A stretch of DNA of 64,000 nt from Pseudomonas sp. Irchel 3H7 (GCF_900187605.1 NZ_FYEA01000010.1:62001-126000); one strand, 5' to 3'. Numbered from the stretch's first letter, positions 34,059 through 43,101 are shown. Translations and numbers: made by a program. Notes: generated by a model from the letters alone, not told the origin.

Positions 34059-34075
34059 AATAATAAAAACAACAA
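34059..34075 (+). promoter_or_regulatory. Double Hfq/Crc motif before the OprD porin gene
   Basis: AATAATAA (34059-34066) and AACAACAA (34068-34075) both match AANAANAA and sit just ahead of the AGGGAG ribosome site. Two adjacent full matches make this the strongest such candidate in the window. Confidence 0.55.
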
Positions 34076-34095
34076 ACGAAACAGGGAGCGTCACA

Positions 34096-35391
34096 GTGAG
34101 CACACTCGTCTGCAGTTCCGTCCGCCCTTCCCGCTTTGCCACGCTTCGCCCGCGTTCCACCCTCGGCCTGATCGGCTGCAGCAGCCTTGCCTTGGCCTTA
34201 CCGATGAGCGCCGATGCCGAAGGCTTTCTCGAAGACAGCAAAGCCACGCTGAACCTGCGCAACGCCTACTTCAACCGCAACTTCGTCAACCCGGCCTACC
34301 CGCAAGGCAAGGCTGAGGAGTGGACGCAAAACTTCATCCTCGATGCCAAATCCGGCTTCACCCAGGGCACTGTGGGGTTCGGCCTCGATGTGCTGGGAAT
34401 GTATTCGCAGAAGCTCGATGGCGGCAAAGGCACGGGCGGCACGCAACTGTTGCCGATCCACGATGACGGACGCCCGGCCGACAACTTCGGCCGCCTCGGG
34501 GTAGCGCTGAAAGCCAAGGTATCGAAGACCGAATTGAAGGTCGGCGAGTGGATGCCGGTGCTGCCGATCCTGCGCTCCGACGATGGCCGCTCGCTGCCGC
34601 AGACCTTTCGCGGCGGCCAGATCACCTCCACCGAGATCAATGGCCTGACTGTCTACGGTGGCCAGTTCCGTGGCAACAGCCCGCGCAACGACGCGAGCAT
34701 GGAAGACATGTCGATGAACGGCCGTGGCGCGTTCACTTCCGATCGCTTCAACTTCGGCGGCGGCGAGTACAGCTTCAACGATAAGCGCACGCAGGTTGGT
34801 GTCTGGTACGCCGAACTCACGGACATCTACCAGCAGCAGTATTTCAACCTCAGCCACAGCCAGCCGTTGGGCGACTGGACGCTGGGCGCCAACCTCGGTT
34901 TCTTCACCGGCAAGGAAGACGGCAGCGCTCAGGCCGGCGACCTCGACAACAAAACCGCGTTCGCCCTGCTTTCGGCCCGCTACGGCGGCAACACCTTCTA
35001 TGTCGGTCTGCAAAAGCTCAGTGGCGACGACGCGTGGATGCGAGTCAACGGCACCAGCGGCGGCACCCTCGCCAACGACAGTTACAACGCCAGCTACGAC
35101 AACGCCAAAGAGCGCTCCTGGCAGCTGCGCCATGACTACAACTTCGTCGCCCTTGGCGTTCCCGGTCTGACCCTGATGAACCGTTACATCAGCGGCGATA
35201 ACGTGCACACCGGGACAATCACTGACGGCAAGGAATGGGGCCGCGAGTCGGAACTGGCCTACACCGTGCAAAGCGGCCCGCTGAAGAATCTCAACGTGAA
35301 ATGGCGCAACGCGACGATTCGCCGGGACTTCAGCACCAACGAGTTTGACGAGAACCGGATCTTTATCAGTTATCCGATTTCGTTGTTGTAA
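34096..35391 (+). CDS. OprD-family outer-membrane porin
   Basis: The protein has 431 residues from a GTG start with AGGGAG seven bases upstream. A signal peptide ends near ADAEGF. The mature start GFLEDSKATLNLRNAYFNRNF is diagnostic for OprD porins (18-stranded barrels), and the end IFISYPISLL gives the aromatic/hydrophobic C-terminal strand. OprD/OccK members pass anionic or basic small molecules. Because uronate genes follow, uptake of glucuronate or galacturonate is likely (OccK/OpdK-like role). Confidence 0.88.
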   Translation: MSTLVCSSVRPSRFATLRPRSTLGLIGCSSLALALPMSADAEGFLEDSKATLNLRNAYFNRNFVNPAYPQGKAEEWTQNFILDAKSGFTQGTVGFGLDVLGMYSQKLDGGKGTGGTQLLPIHDDGRPADNFGRLGVALKAKVSKTELKVGEWMPVLPILRSDDGRSLPQTFRGGQITSTEINGLTVYGGQFRGNSPRNDASMEDMSMNGRGAFTSDRFNFGGGEYSFNDKRTQVGVWYAELTDIYQQQYFNLSHSQPLGDWTLGANLGFFTGKEDGSAQAGDLDNKTAFALLSARYGGNTFYVGLQKLSGDDAWMRVNGTSGGTLANDSYNASYDNAKERSWQLRHDYNFVALGVPGLTLMNRYISGDNVHTGTITDGKEWGRESELAYTVQSGPLKNLNVKWRNATIRRDFSTNEFDENRIFISYPISLL

Positions 35392-35416
35392 AGCCAGTCG
35401 CCACACCGAGCTTCCC

Positions 35417-35639
35417 TGTGGGAGCGAGCCCGCTCGCGAAGGCGGCGTGTCAGTCGATACAAGAGTTGCCTGGACCGGCCTCATCGCTGGCAAGCCAGCT
35501 CCCACAGGATTTTGTGGTGAATGCGGTAATTGAAAACAACGCTGATACCTGTGGGAGCTGGCTTGCCAGCGATGGCGGCGGCAGATTCACCATTGATGTT
35601 AATTGACACACCGCTTTCGCGAGCAGGCTCGCTCCCACA
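35417..35639. repeat. Outer REPIN (GGGAGCGAGCCTGCTCGCGAA family) interrupted by a second REPIN
   Basis: Left arm TGTGGGAGCGAGCCCGCTCGCGAA and GGCGTGTCAG; right arm TGACACACCGCTTTCGCG then AGGCTCGCTCCCACA. The two arms pair well although separated by about 150 bp that include the inner element. Confidence 0.88.
35479..35576. repeat. Inner REPIN (GGGAGCTGGCTTGCCAGCGATG family)
   Basis: Complete pair CCTCATCGCTGGCAAGCC / GGCTTGCCAGCGATGG lying inside the outer element, implying that it inserted second. Confidence 0.88.
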
Positions 35640-35783
35640 AGGAGATTGCATTGCAACGAAGGAGTCGCGGTGATTGAAAAGTGAATGACCCCCTTCCGTC
35701 ATTTACACCAAAAGTCGCGTTGACAAGTTCCGGAAACCCTACCGATACTTCAGCGCAGTCATACGACAACCTACAACAAACCT

Positions 35784-35791
35784 AATAACAA
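35784..35791 (+). promoter_or_regulatory. Hfq/Crc motif in the udh leader
   Basis: AATAACAA is 17 bases before the udh ATG and directly precedes the AAGGGA ribosome site. Confidence 0.5.
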
Positions 35792-35807
35792 CGTGTAAGG
35801 GATTGCC

Positions 35808-36632
35808 ATGACGTCTACCTCTACTCCCCGCGCCCCGTTCAACCGTCTGCTGCTGACCGGCGCCGCCGGTGGCCTGGGCAAAGTCCTGCGCGAACGGATG
35901 CGCCCTTATGCCAATGTCCTGCGCCTGTCGGACATCGCCGCCCTCACCCCGGCCATTGATGATCGTGAAGAAATCGTGGTCTGCGATCTGGCCGACAAAC
36001 ACGCCGTGCACCAACTGGTCGAAGGCGTCGATGCGATCCTGCATTTTGGCGGTGTCTCCGTCGAGCGGCCCTTCGAAGAAATCCTCGGCGCCAACATCTG
36101 CGGTGTGTTTCACATCTACGAAGCCGCGCGCCGGCATGGCGTCAAGCGGGTGATCTTCGCCAGTTCCAACCACGTCATCGGCTTCTACAAACAGGATGAA
36201 CCACTCGACGCCAGTTCCGCGCGCCGCCCCGACGGCTACTACGGTTTGTCCAAGTCCTACGGCGAAGACATGGCCAGTTTCTATTTCGATCGCTACGGCA
36301 TCGAGACCGTGAGCATCCGCATCGGCTCCTCGTTCCCCGAGCCGCAAAACCGTCGAATGATGCACACCTGGCTGAGCTTCGACGACCTCACGCAATTGCT
36401 CGAACGCGCGCTATACACGCCAAACGTCGGTCACACCGTGGTCTATGGCATGTCCGACAACAAGGACGTCTGGTGGGACAACAAATTCGCCAGCCACCTC
36501 GGTTTTGCCGCGAAGGACAGCTCCGAGGTGTTCCGCGAAAAGGTCGAAGCGCAGCCAATGCCGGCCGCCGATGATCCGGCGCGGATCTATCAGGGCGGCG
36601 CGTTTGTCGCCGCAGGTCCGTTCGGCGACTGA
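35808..36632 (+). CDS. udh: Uronate dehydrogenase (NAD-dependent)
   Basis: The protein has 274 residues, the usual length for bacterial uronate dehydrogenase. It is an extended short-chain dehydrogenase: the nucleotide motif LLTGAAGGLGKVLRERM is near residue 13, a DAILHFGGVSVERPFE segment and VIFASSNHVIGFY follow, and the catalytic YYGLSK carries Tyr and Lys. It oxidises D-glucuronate and D-galacturonate to the aldarolactones in the cytoplasm, the first step of the oxidative route. The downstream lactonase and TRAP genes support this. Confidence 0.9.
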   Translation: MTSTSTPRAPFNRLLLTGAAGGLGKVLRERMRPYANVLRLSDIAALTPAIDDREEIVVCDLADKHAVHQLVEGVDAILHFGGVSVERPFEEILGANICGVFHIYEAARRHGVKRVIFASSNHVIGFYKQDEPLDASSARRPDGYYGLSKSYGEDMASFYFDRYGIETVSIRIGSSFPEPQNRRMMHTWLSFDDLTQLLERALYTPNVGHTVVYGMSDNKDVWWDNKFASHLGFAAKDSSEVFREKVEAQPMPAADDPARIYQGGAFVAAGPFGD

Positions 36633-36662
36633 TCACTCTGACAACGACGCAAGGGAATGAGT

Positions 36663-37556
36663 ATGCAAGCCGATTTGATCGTCGATGCGCGCAACGCCGT
36701 GGGCGAAAGCCCGGTCTGGGTAGCAGAGGAAAACGCACTGTACTGGGTGGATATTGCCAACGGCGGGCTGCAACGCTGGAGCGCCGAGACCGGCCATGTG
36801 CATGCCTGGAAAACCCCGCAGATGCTCGCCTGCATCGCCCGCCACAGCCGTGGCGGCTGGGTCGCCGGCATGGAAAGCGGCTTCTTCCATCTGCATCCGC
36901 ACAGCGACGGCAGCCTCGACAGCGAGCTGCTCGCGAGTGTCGAGCACAACCGTGACGACATGCGCCTGAACGATGGTCGTTGCGACCGTCAGGGCCGCTT
37001 CTGGGCCGGCAGCATGGTGCTGAACATGGGCCTGAACGCGCCCGAAGGCCGGCTCTACCGCTACGGTGCCGGGCAGTCTGGCGTCATCGAAGCGCAGCTC
37101 GACGGTTTCATCGTGCCCAACGGCCTCGGTTTCAGCCCTGACGGCAAGACCATGTACCTGTCAGATTCGCATCCCGACGTACAACTGATCTGGGCGTTCG
37201 ATTACGACACCGAGACCGGCACACCGTCGAACCGCCGCGTCTTCGTCGACATGAACCACTTTCCCGGCCGTCCCGATGGAGCCGCCGTGGACGCCGAAGG
37301 TTTCTACTGGATCTGCGCCAACGATGCCGGCCTCATCCACCGCTTTGCCCCGGACGGTCGTCTTGATTTCTCGCTGGAAGTGCCGGTGAAGAAACCGACG
37401 ATGTGTGCCTTCGGCGGCAGCCGCATGGACACCCTTTTCGTCACCTCGATTCGTCCCGGCGAGGACCACGATCCGCAATCCCTGGCCGGCGGCGTTTTCG
37501 CCCTCAACCCCAACGTCAAAGGCCTGCCGGAGCCGCTGTTCAACGATTCCCTGTAA
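36663..37556 (+). CDS. SMP-30/gluconolactonase family lactonase (aldarolactone hydrolase)
   Basis: The protein has 297 residues. Of two in-frame ATGs, 36663 has AAGGGA at a proper distance; the one at 36657 abuts it. It is a six-bladed propeller lactonase with metal ligands in NAVGESPVW (Glu), RLNDGRCDRQGRFWAGSM (Asn/Asp) and LGFSPDGKTMYLSDSH (Asp). Following udh, it probably hydrolyses glucaro- or galactaro-lactone to the aldarate. An L-arabinono- or gluconolactonase role is the alternative. Confidence 0.87.
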   Translation: MQADLIVDARNAVGESPVWVAEENALYWVDIANGGLQRWSAETGHVHAWKTPQMLACIARHSRGGWVAGMESGFFHLHPHSDGSLDSELLASVEHNRDDMRLNDGRCDRQGRFWAGSMVLNMGLNAPEGRLYRYGAGQSGVIEAQLDGFIVPNGLGFSPDGKTMYLSDSHPDVQLIWAFDYDTETGTPSNRRVFVDMNHFPGRPDGAAVDAEGFYWICANDAGLIHRFAPDGRLDFSLEVPVKKPTMCAFGGSRMDTLFVTSIRPGEDHDPQSLAGGVFALNPNVKGLPEPLFNDSL

Positions 37557-37594
37557 TACCCGCTTGTACTGCACCGCTGCGCCTTGAACACAAA

Positions 37595-37602
37595 AATAAC
37601 AA
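37595..37602 (+). promoter_or_regulatory. Hfq/Crc motif before dctP
   Basis: AATAACAA is directly upstream of the CTGGAG ribosome site of the TRAP binding-protein gene. Confidence 0.45.
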
Positions 37603-37620
37603 GACTGGAGACTCACCCCC

Positions 37621-38592
37621 ATGAACTTCAAACGCACCTTGCTGGCCGCTGCACTCCCGCTGATGGTTACCTTCACTGGCGCCGCTCAGGCCCTGCAACT
37701 CAAATTCGCTGACATTCACCCCGCCGGTTATCCAACCGTGGTGGCCGAAGAAAACATGGGTAAGACCCTGACCAAGGAGACCAACGGCGAGCTGACCTTC
37801 CAATACTTCCCCGGCGGTGTGCTGGGCTCCGAAAAGGAAGTCATCGAGCAGATGCAAGTCGGCGCCGTACAGCTGTCTCGCGTCAGCCTGGGTATCGTCG
37901 GCCCCGTGGTCCCGGACGTGAACGTGTTCAACATGCCGTTCATCTTCCGCGACCATCAACACATGCGTAACGTCATCGACGGCGCAGTGGGCGACGAGAT
38001 TCTCGACAAGATCACCAACTCCGAATTCGGCCTGGTGGCCCTGGCCTGGATGGACGGCGGCACGCGCAACGTCTACACCAAGAAACCGGTGCGCAAGCTC
38101 GAAGACCTCAAGGGCATGAAAATCCGCGTGCAAGGCAACCCGATGTTCATCGACATGATGAACGCCATGGGCGGTAACGGCATCGCCATGGATACCGGCG
38201 AGATCTTCAGTGCCCTGCAGACCGGCGTGATCGACGGCGCGGAAAACAACCCGCCAACCCTGCTCGAACACAACCACTTCCAGAATGCGAAGTACTACAG
38301 CCTCACGGGCCACCTGATCCTGCCAGAGCCGATCGTGATGTCGAAAATCACCTGGGAAAAACTGACCCCGGATCAACAGGCGCTGGTCAAGACTGCCGCC
38401 AAGGCTGCCCAGGCCGAAGAGCGCGTGCTGTGGGACAAGAAGTCCGCTGCCAGTGAAGAAAAACTCAAGGCCGCCGGCGTCGAATTCATCGAGGTCGACA
38501 AAAAACCCTTCTACGACGCCACCGCACCGGTGCGGGAAAAGTACGGCGCGAAGTATGCCGACCTGATCAAGAAAATCGAAGCCGTTCAGTAA
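37621..38592 (+). CDS. dctP: TRAP transporter solute-binding protein (uronate)
   Basis: The protein has 323 residues with a signal peptide ending near GAAQALQ. It is the periplasmic receptor of a tripartite ATP-independent transporter. The motif GGTRNVYTKKPVRKLEDLKGMKIRV region holds the conserved Arg that binds the carboxylate, and FMPFIFRD-like NVFNMPFIFRD is typical. Located after udh and a lactonase, it likely binds D-glucuronate or D-galacturonate. The 76-bp gap to dctQ is usual for higher expression of the binding protein. Confidence 0.9.
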   Translation: MNFKRTLLAAALPLMVTFTGAAQALQLKFADIHPAGYPTVVAEENMGKTLTKETNGELTFQYFPGGVLGSEKEVIEQMQVGAVQLSRVSLGIVGPVVPDVNVFNMPFIFRDHQHMRNVIDGAVGDEILDKITNSEFGLVALAWMDGGTRNVYTKKPVRKLEDLKGMKIRVQGNPMFIDMMNAMGGNGIAMDTGEIFSALQTGVIDGAENNPPTLLEHNHFQNAKYYSLTGHLILPEPIVMSKITWEKLTPDQQALVKTAAKAAQAEERVLWDKKSAASEEKLKAAGVEFIEVDKKPFYDATAPVREKYGAKYADLIKKIEAVQ

Positions 38593-38668
38593 CGCCTCCC
38601 GCTCCGTCCTCATGAACAAGGCCCGGTGCGCCCGATGACTGCGGCGCACCCGGTTACGGTGGAACCCG

Positions 38669-39196
38669 ATGAAGAATCTACTGCTGCGTATCAACGACAA
38701 GATCTACATGACGTGCATCTGGGTCGCCGGCCTTTCCGTCCTGGCGATTTCCCTGATGATTCCCTGGGGCGTGTTCGCCCGCTACGTGCTGGGCACCGGT
38801 TCGAGCTGGCCCGAGCCCACGGCGATCCTGTTGATGATGGTGTTTACCTTCATCGGTGCCGCCGCCAGTTACCGCGCCGGCGCGCACATGGCCGTGGCCA
38901 TGCTCACCGATCGCATGCCTCCACAACTGAGATCTGCAGCGGCGATTTTTTCCCAGCTGCTGATGGCGGCGATCTGCATCTTCATGACGATCTGGGGCGC
39001 CAAGCTGTGCATGTCCACCTGGAACCAGTTCATGGCAGCCCTGCCCGATCTGCGCGTTGGCGTGACCTATCTGCCAATTCCTGTGGGCGGCTTGCTGACG
39101 CTGGTTTTCGTGCTGGAAAAACTCTTGCTCGGTGACCAGAGCAAACGGCGGGTCGTGCAGTTCGATCTGGTTGAAGAAAGTGAAGGTGCCGCTTAA
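38669..39196 (+). CDS. dctQ: TRAP transporter small permease
   Basis: The protein has 175 residues with four hydrophobic segments, the DctQ topology (VAGLSVLAISLMIPWGVFAR first). GGTGGA precedes the ATG. It forms the membrane complex with the large subunit, whose start overlaps this stop by one base (TAATG). Confidence 0.9.
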   Translation: MKNLLLRINDKIYMTCIWVAGLSVLAISLMIPWGVFARYVLGTGSSWPEPTAILLMMVFTFIGAAASYRAGAHMAVAMLTDRMPPQLRSAAAIFSQLLMAAICIFMTIWGAKLCMSTWNQFMAALPDLRVGVTYLPIPVGGLLTLVFVLEKLLLGDQSKRRVVQFDLVEESEGAA

Positions 39197-40476
39197 TGGA
39201 CGCTCTGATTCTGCTGGGCAGTTTTATCGTATTGATCCTGATCGGCATGCCGGTCGCCTACGCGCTCGGCGCGGCCGCCCTGATCGGTGCATGGTGGATC
39301 GACATTCCGTTCCAGGCGGTAATGATCCAGGTCGCTTCGGGGGTGAACAAATTCTCGCTGCTGGCCATTCCGTTCTTCGTCCTGGCCGGGGCGATCATGG
39401 CCGAGGGCGGCATGTCGCGTCGATTGGTGGCGTGTGCCGGGGTGCTGGTGGGTTTTGTCCGCGGCGGTCTGTCACTGGTCAACATTGTCGCCTCGACCTT
39501 TTTCGGCGCGATCTCCGGTTCGTCGGTGGCCGACACCGCGTCGGTGGGTTCGGTGCTGATTCCGGAAATGGAACGCAAGGGCTATCCACGGGATTTCTCC
39601 ACCGCCGTGACTGTCAGCGGTTCGGTGCAAGCGCTGCTGACCCCGCCAAGCCATAACTCGGTGCTCTACTCCCTGGCCGCCGGTGGCACGGTTTCGATTG
39701 CCTCGCTGTTCATGGCGGGCATCGTGCCGGGCTTGCTGATGAGCGCCTGCCTGATGGTGCTGTGCCTGATTTTCGCGAGAAAACGCGACTATCCCAAGGG
39801 TGAAGTGATCCCGATGCGCCAGGCGTTGAAAATCGTCGGCGAAGCCCTCTGGGGCCTGATGGCGATGGTGATCATCCTCGGCGGCATCCTCTCGGGCATC
39901 TTCACCGCTACCGAATCGGCGGCCATCGCCGTGCTGTGGTCGTTCTTCGTCACCATGTTCATCTACCGCGACTACAAGTGGCGCGAACTGCCGAAACTGA
40001 TGCACCGCACAGTACGGACGATTTCGATCGTGATGATCCTGATCGGTTTCGCCGCAAGCTTCGGCTACATCATGACCCTGATGCAGATCCCGGCGAAGAT
40101 CACCACGCTGTTCCTGACCCTGTCGGACAACCGCTACGTGATCCTGATGTGCATCAACGTCATGCTGCTGTTGCTCGGCACGGTGATGGACATGGCGCCG
40201 CTGATCCTGATCCTGACGCCAATCCTGATGCCGGTGATTCTCGGCATCGGCGTCGATCCGGTGCAGTTCGGCATGATCATGCTGGTCAACCTTGGGATCG
40301 GATTGATAACGCCGCCGGTGGGTGCGGTGCTGTTTGTCGGTTCGGCGGTGGGCAAGGTCAGTATCGAGAGCACCGTGAAGGCGCTGCTGCCGTTCTATGC
40401 CGTGCTGTTCCTGGTGTTGATGCTGGTGACTTACGTGCCGGCACTTTCGCTGTGGTTGCCGCACTTGGTGTTGTAA
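39196..40476 (+). CDS. dctM: TRAP transporter large permease
   Basis: The protein has 426 residues with about 12 hydrophobic segments. It is the sodium-coupled transport subunit of the DctM family. Characteristic sequences are FFGAISGSSVADTASVGSVL, VSGSVQALLTPPSHNSVLYS and the C-terminal LGIGLITPPVGAVLFV. With DctP and DctQ it imports the uronate using the sodium gradient. A REP follows eight bases after the stop, and no dedicated regulator of the uronate locus is in the window. Confidence 0.92.
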   Translation: MDALILLGSFIVLILIGMPVAYALGAAALIGAWWIDIPFQAVMIQVASGVNKFSLLAIPFFVLAGAIMAEGGMSRRLVACAGVLVGFVRGGLSLVNIVASTFFGAISGSSVADTASVGSVLIPEMERKGYPRDFSTAVTVSGSVQALLTPPSHNSVLYSLAAGGTVSIASLFMAGIVPGLLMSACLMVLCLIFARKRDYPKGEVIPMRQALKIVGEALWGLMAMVIILGGILSGIFTATESAAIAVLWSFFVTMFIYRDYKWRELPKLMHRTVRTISIVMILIGFAASFGYIMTLMQIPAKITTLFLTLSDNRYVILMCINVMLLLLGTVMDMAPLILILTPILMPVILGIGVDPVQFGMIMLVNLGIGLITPPVGAVLFVGSAVGKVSIESTVKALLPFYAVLFLVLMLVTYVPALSLWLPHLVL

Positions 40477-40483
40477 CAACCTG

Positions 40484-40586
40484 AAAGATCGCAGCCTCGT
40501 TTCACTCGACAGTTCCTACAGGGAAACGCAATCCCTGTAGGAGCTGCCGAAGGCTCGGGCCGCGATCGGACGATCTTTTGATCTTC
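40484..40586. repeat. REP/REPIN inverted repeat (GATCGCAGCC...CTCCTACA family), partly degraded
   Basis: The CTCGACAGTTCCTACAGGGA / TCCCTGTAGGAGCTG pair is clear; the right outer arm has an insertion (GGGCCGCGATCGGAC). It lies between the convergent dctM and tauE genes. Confidence 0.8.
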
Positions 40587-40592
40587 CAATAC

Positions 40593-41393
40593 TCAAGCCC
40601 GCAACAACATATACCCCGCCACCACCAGACAGACACTGGCAAATCCCACCTGCAACGCCCGCGCCGGCACCCGTGCACAGAGCTTACGGCCGATGATCAT
40701 GCCGACAATGCTGGCGACGATGAACGCCGCGCCCTGCCCGTCAATCAGCACACCGGCGTGGAACGAGCCGATCACGCCAATCGCCGAAATCAGACTGATC
40801 ACCATCAACGACGTCGCAACAATCCCGCGCATCTGCACGTCGGTCAGTTGCTTGAACGCCGGCACAATCAGAAACCCGCCACCGACACCGAGCAATCCGG
40901 ACACCACGCCGGTAATTGCGCCTAACGCAGCCAACGTTGCGGTGCATTTGGCGGTCCAGTCAAAGCGCCCGGTTTGTTCATTGAGCATGCAATTTTTCTG
41001 ACCCCAGCTGGCGTGACCGTGATCGCTCGGCCCCTCCTGCTGACGCTCGCGGCGCAGCATGCGCCAGGCCACCATGACCATCAGCAGACTGAACAGAATC
41101 ATCAGGATTTTCTCCGGCAACTGATGCGCGAAGTAGATTCCCAACGGCGAGAACACCGCACCCAACGCCGCAATCAACAACGCCGCGCGATAGCGCACCA
41201 GGCCATGACGCAGGCCGTCGATGGCACCGACCGCCGCCGCACTGCCGACCGCAAACAGCGCCACCGGCGCCGCTTGCGTCATCGTCCAGCCAAGCCCGAG
41301 CACCAGTGCCGGCACCGCAAGAATCCCGCCGCCGGCCCCGGTCAAGCCAAGGACCAACCCCATCACCACGCCAAACAGACTTGCCAGCAACAT
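40593..41393 (-). CDS. tauE: TauE/SafE-family sulfite/sulfonate exporter
   Basis: The protein has 266 residues with about eight hydrophobic segments. The two family repeats are visible: GLTGAGGGILAVPAL near residue 16 and GLLGVGGGFLIVPAF near residue 165. A hydrophilic loop containing DHGHASWGQKNC lies between the halves. It starts nine bases after the SQR stop. In sulfide-oxidation clusters such transporters are thought to export sulfite made by persulfide dioxygenase. Confidence 0.87.
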   Translation of the reverse strand: MLLASLFGVVMGLVLGLTGAGGGILAVPALVLGLGWTMTQAAPVALFAVGSAAAVGAIDGLRHGLVRYRAALLIAALGAVFSPLGIYFAHQLPEKILMILFSLLMVMVAWRMLRRERQQEGPSDHGHASWGQKNCMLNEQTGRFDWTAKCTATLAALGAITGVVSGLLGVGGGFLIVPAFKQLTDVQMRGIVATSLMVISLISAIGVIGSFHAGVLIDGQGAAFIVASIVGMIIGRKLCARVPARALQVGFASVCLVVAGYMLLRA

Positions 41394-41402
41394 AGGGTTT
41401 TC

Positions 41403-42647
41403 TCAGTCAACCTTGGACAGACCAGTCAGCCACTCGCGGCCCTTGAGCATGCCGTTCCAGTAGAACCACGGCAGCAGCGACGCCTTGAGAAACCACGCCG
41501 AACGCCGCGCCACTGTCGGGTCTATCGGGAAGGTCGGCAGCAACTTACCGGCATAACCGAACTCGGCGAGGATCACCTTGCCCTTCTCCACCGTCAGCGG
41601 GCAGGAACCATAGCCGTCGTACTTCAGCGGTAGCGGTTGTTGCTTGCGCAGGGCCAGCAGGTTTTCCGCGACCACCACCACTTGCTTGCGCACCGCTGCG
41701 GCGGTTTTTGCGTTGCTCGTGCCGCAGATATCACCGAGTGCAAACACTTCGGAGTAACGCGGGTGCTGCAGGCTGTGAGGGTTGACCTCACACCAGCCAG
41801 CCGCGTCAGCCAAAGGACTTTGCGCGATGAAATCCGGCGAAACCTGCGGCGGCACGACGTGCAGCAGATCGAAGGTTTTCGCCTCGCGGATGACATTGCC
41901 ATCGGCATCCTTGATCTCGAACCACGCGGTTTTCGCCGGGCCGTCGACCTTGACCAGATTCGAATTGAACGCCAACTGCGCGTTGTACTTTTCGATGTAC
42001 TTCATCAACGGCGGAACAAACGTCGCCACACCGAACAGCGCGGCGCCGGCCAGGTTGAATTCGACATTGATATTGTTCAGCGCACCGTTTTTACGCCAGT
42101 GATCGCAGGACAGGTACAGCGCCTTTTGCGGCGCGCCGGCGCATTTGATCGGCATCGCCGGTTGGGTGAACAGCGCTTTGCCGCCGCGCAGTTTCTGCAC
42201 CTGATCCCAGGTGTACTGCGCATGCTGATAGCTGTAATTGGAGGTGACGCCGTGCTGGCCGAGGCTTTCCTGCAAACCTTCGATTTTCTCCCAGGCCAGA
42301 CGCAGGCCGGGGCAGACAATCAGGTTCTGATAGCTGACGGTACGTTGATCATTGAGGGTGAGTTGGCGTTTGTCCGGGTCGATCGCGGTGACTGCCGCTT
42401 GCAGCCAGTTCGCTTGCTTTGGCATGACCTTGTTCATCGGCCGTGCGGTGTCTTTGACGTCGTAGGCACCACCGCCGACCAGCGTCCACGCCGGTTGATA
42501 GTAATGCTGGGCGCTGGGTTCGATCACGGTAACTTTCAGAGCCGGATCACGTTTGAGCAGACTGGCGACGAAACCGATACCGGCCGTACCGCCGCCGATG
42601 ACCACGATGTCCGCACTGATGGATGGGCCCCAGTGTTGATCGTTCAT
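41403..42647 (-). CDS. sqr: Sulfide:quinone oxidoreductase (type II-like)
   Basis: The protein has 414 residues from ATG 42647 (AAGGA eight bases upstream); a GTG 21 bases earlier has no such site. The N-terminal FAD site is IVVIGGGTAGIGFVASLL. Cysteines that fit the redox pair of human-type SQR occur in PIKCAGAPQKALYL and in YGSCPLTVEKGKVIL, and VFALGDICGTSNAKTAAAV is the second flavin motif. It oxidises sulfide to persulfide at the membrane face and passes electrons to quinone. It is co-directional with the ArsR regulator. Confidence 0.9.
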   Translation of the reverse strand: MNDQHWGPSISADIVVIGGGTAGIGFVASLLKRDPALKVTVIEPSAQHYYQPAWTLVGGGAYDVKDTARPMNKVMPKQANWLQAAVTAIDPDKRQLTLNDQRTVSYQNLIVCPGLRLAWEKIEGLQESLGQHGVTSNYSYQHAQYTWDQVQKLRGGKALFTQPAMPIKCAGAPQKALYLSCDHWRKNGALNNINVEFNLAGAALFGVATFVPPLMKYIEKYNAQLAFNSNLVKVDGPAKTAWFEIKDADGNVIREAKTFDLLHVVPPQVSPDFIAQSPLADAAGWCEVNPHSLQHPRYSEVFALGDICGTSNAKTAAAVRKQVVVVAENLLALRKQQPLPLKYDGYGSCPLTVEKGKVILAEFGYAGKLLPTFPIDPTVARRSAWFLKASLLPWFYWNGMLKGREWLTGLSKVD

Positions 42648-42726
42648 TGCTTGTTCCTTTTGCTGCACGCAAGGATTTCTCAGCCTTCACACAAATCCAT
42701 TGTAGGGGTTGTGTGTTGGCTGGCAT

Positions 42727-43074
42727 TTATTGATGGCCGAGACTTTTCAGCACTGCCCCGCAATACAGTCCGGAGAGAGTTTTCATGACCTGAATGACTT
42801 CCGGACTGGCGAGGCCGTAGAAAATGTATTTGCCCTCACGACGGGTCGCGACCAGCCCTTCATCGCGCAGGATGCCCAGTTGCTGCGACAGCGTCGGCTG
42901 GCGCACACCGGTCATCTTTTCCAGTTCGCCGACATTGCGTTCGCCCTGGGTCAGTTGACAGAGGATCAGCAGGCGATCCTCATTGGCCATGGCCTTGAGC
43001 AAGGCGCAGGCCTTGGAGGCCGAAGCGCGCAGTTGGGCGACTTCACATTCGGTCAGACTGGATTGCATTTGCAC
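42727..43074 (-). CDS. BigR/SqrR-like persulfide-sensing ArsR regulator
   Basis: The protein has up to 115 residues; start is GTG 43074 (AAGG four bases away) or ATG 43068. The ArsR winged helix shows NVGELEKMTGVRQPTLSQQLG. Two cysteines, C39 in RLLILCQL and C105 in LSGLYCG, are 66 residues apart, the same spacing as the sensing pair of BigR and YgaV. Such proteins release DNA when a per- or polysulfide bond forms between the cysteines. It sits between sqr and the divergent dioxygenase-like gene. Confidence 0.88.
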   Translation of the reverse strand: MQMQSSLTECEVAQLRASASKACALLKAMANEDRLLILCQLTQGERNVGELEKMTGVRQPTLSQQLGILRDEGLVATRREGKYIFYGLASPEVIQVMKTLSGLYCGAVLKSLGHQ

Positions 43075-43101
43075 GATGCCTTCAAGGTCACTTAAGCTGC
43101 G

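Larger units (their letters stand above)
35392..35807. other. Intergenic region filled with nested REP elements upstream of udh
   Basis: This is 416 bp without a gene. Two nested repeat pairs take up 35417-35639. The stretch 35640-35807 carries the likely udh promoter and leader with an AATAACAA motif at 35784-35791, 17 bases before the start codon. Confidence 0.7.

Noticed and set aside
42647..42668. Longer start for the SQR gene at a GTG
   Set aside because: The AAGGA ribosome site lies between the GTG and the ATG 42647, at a proper distance only for the ATG.
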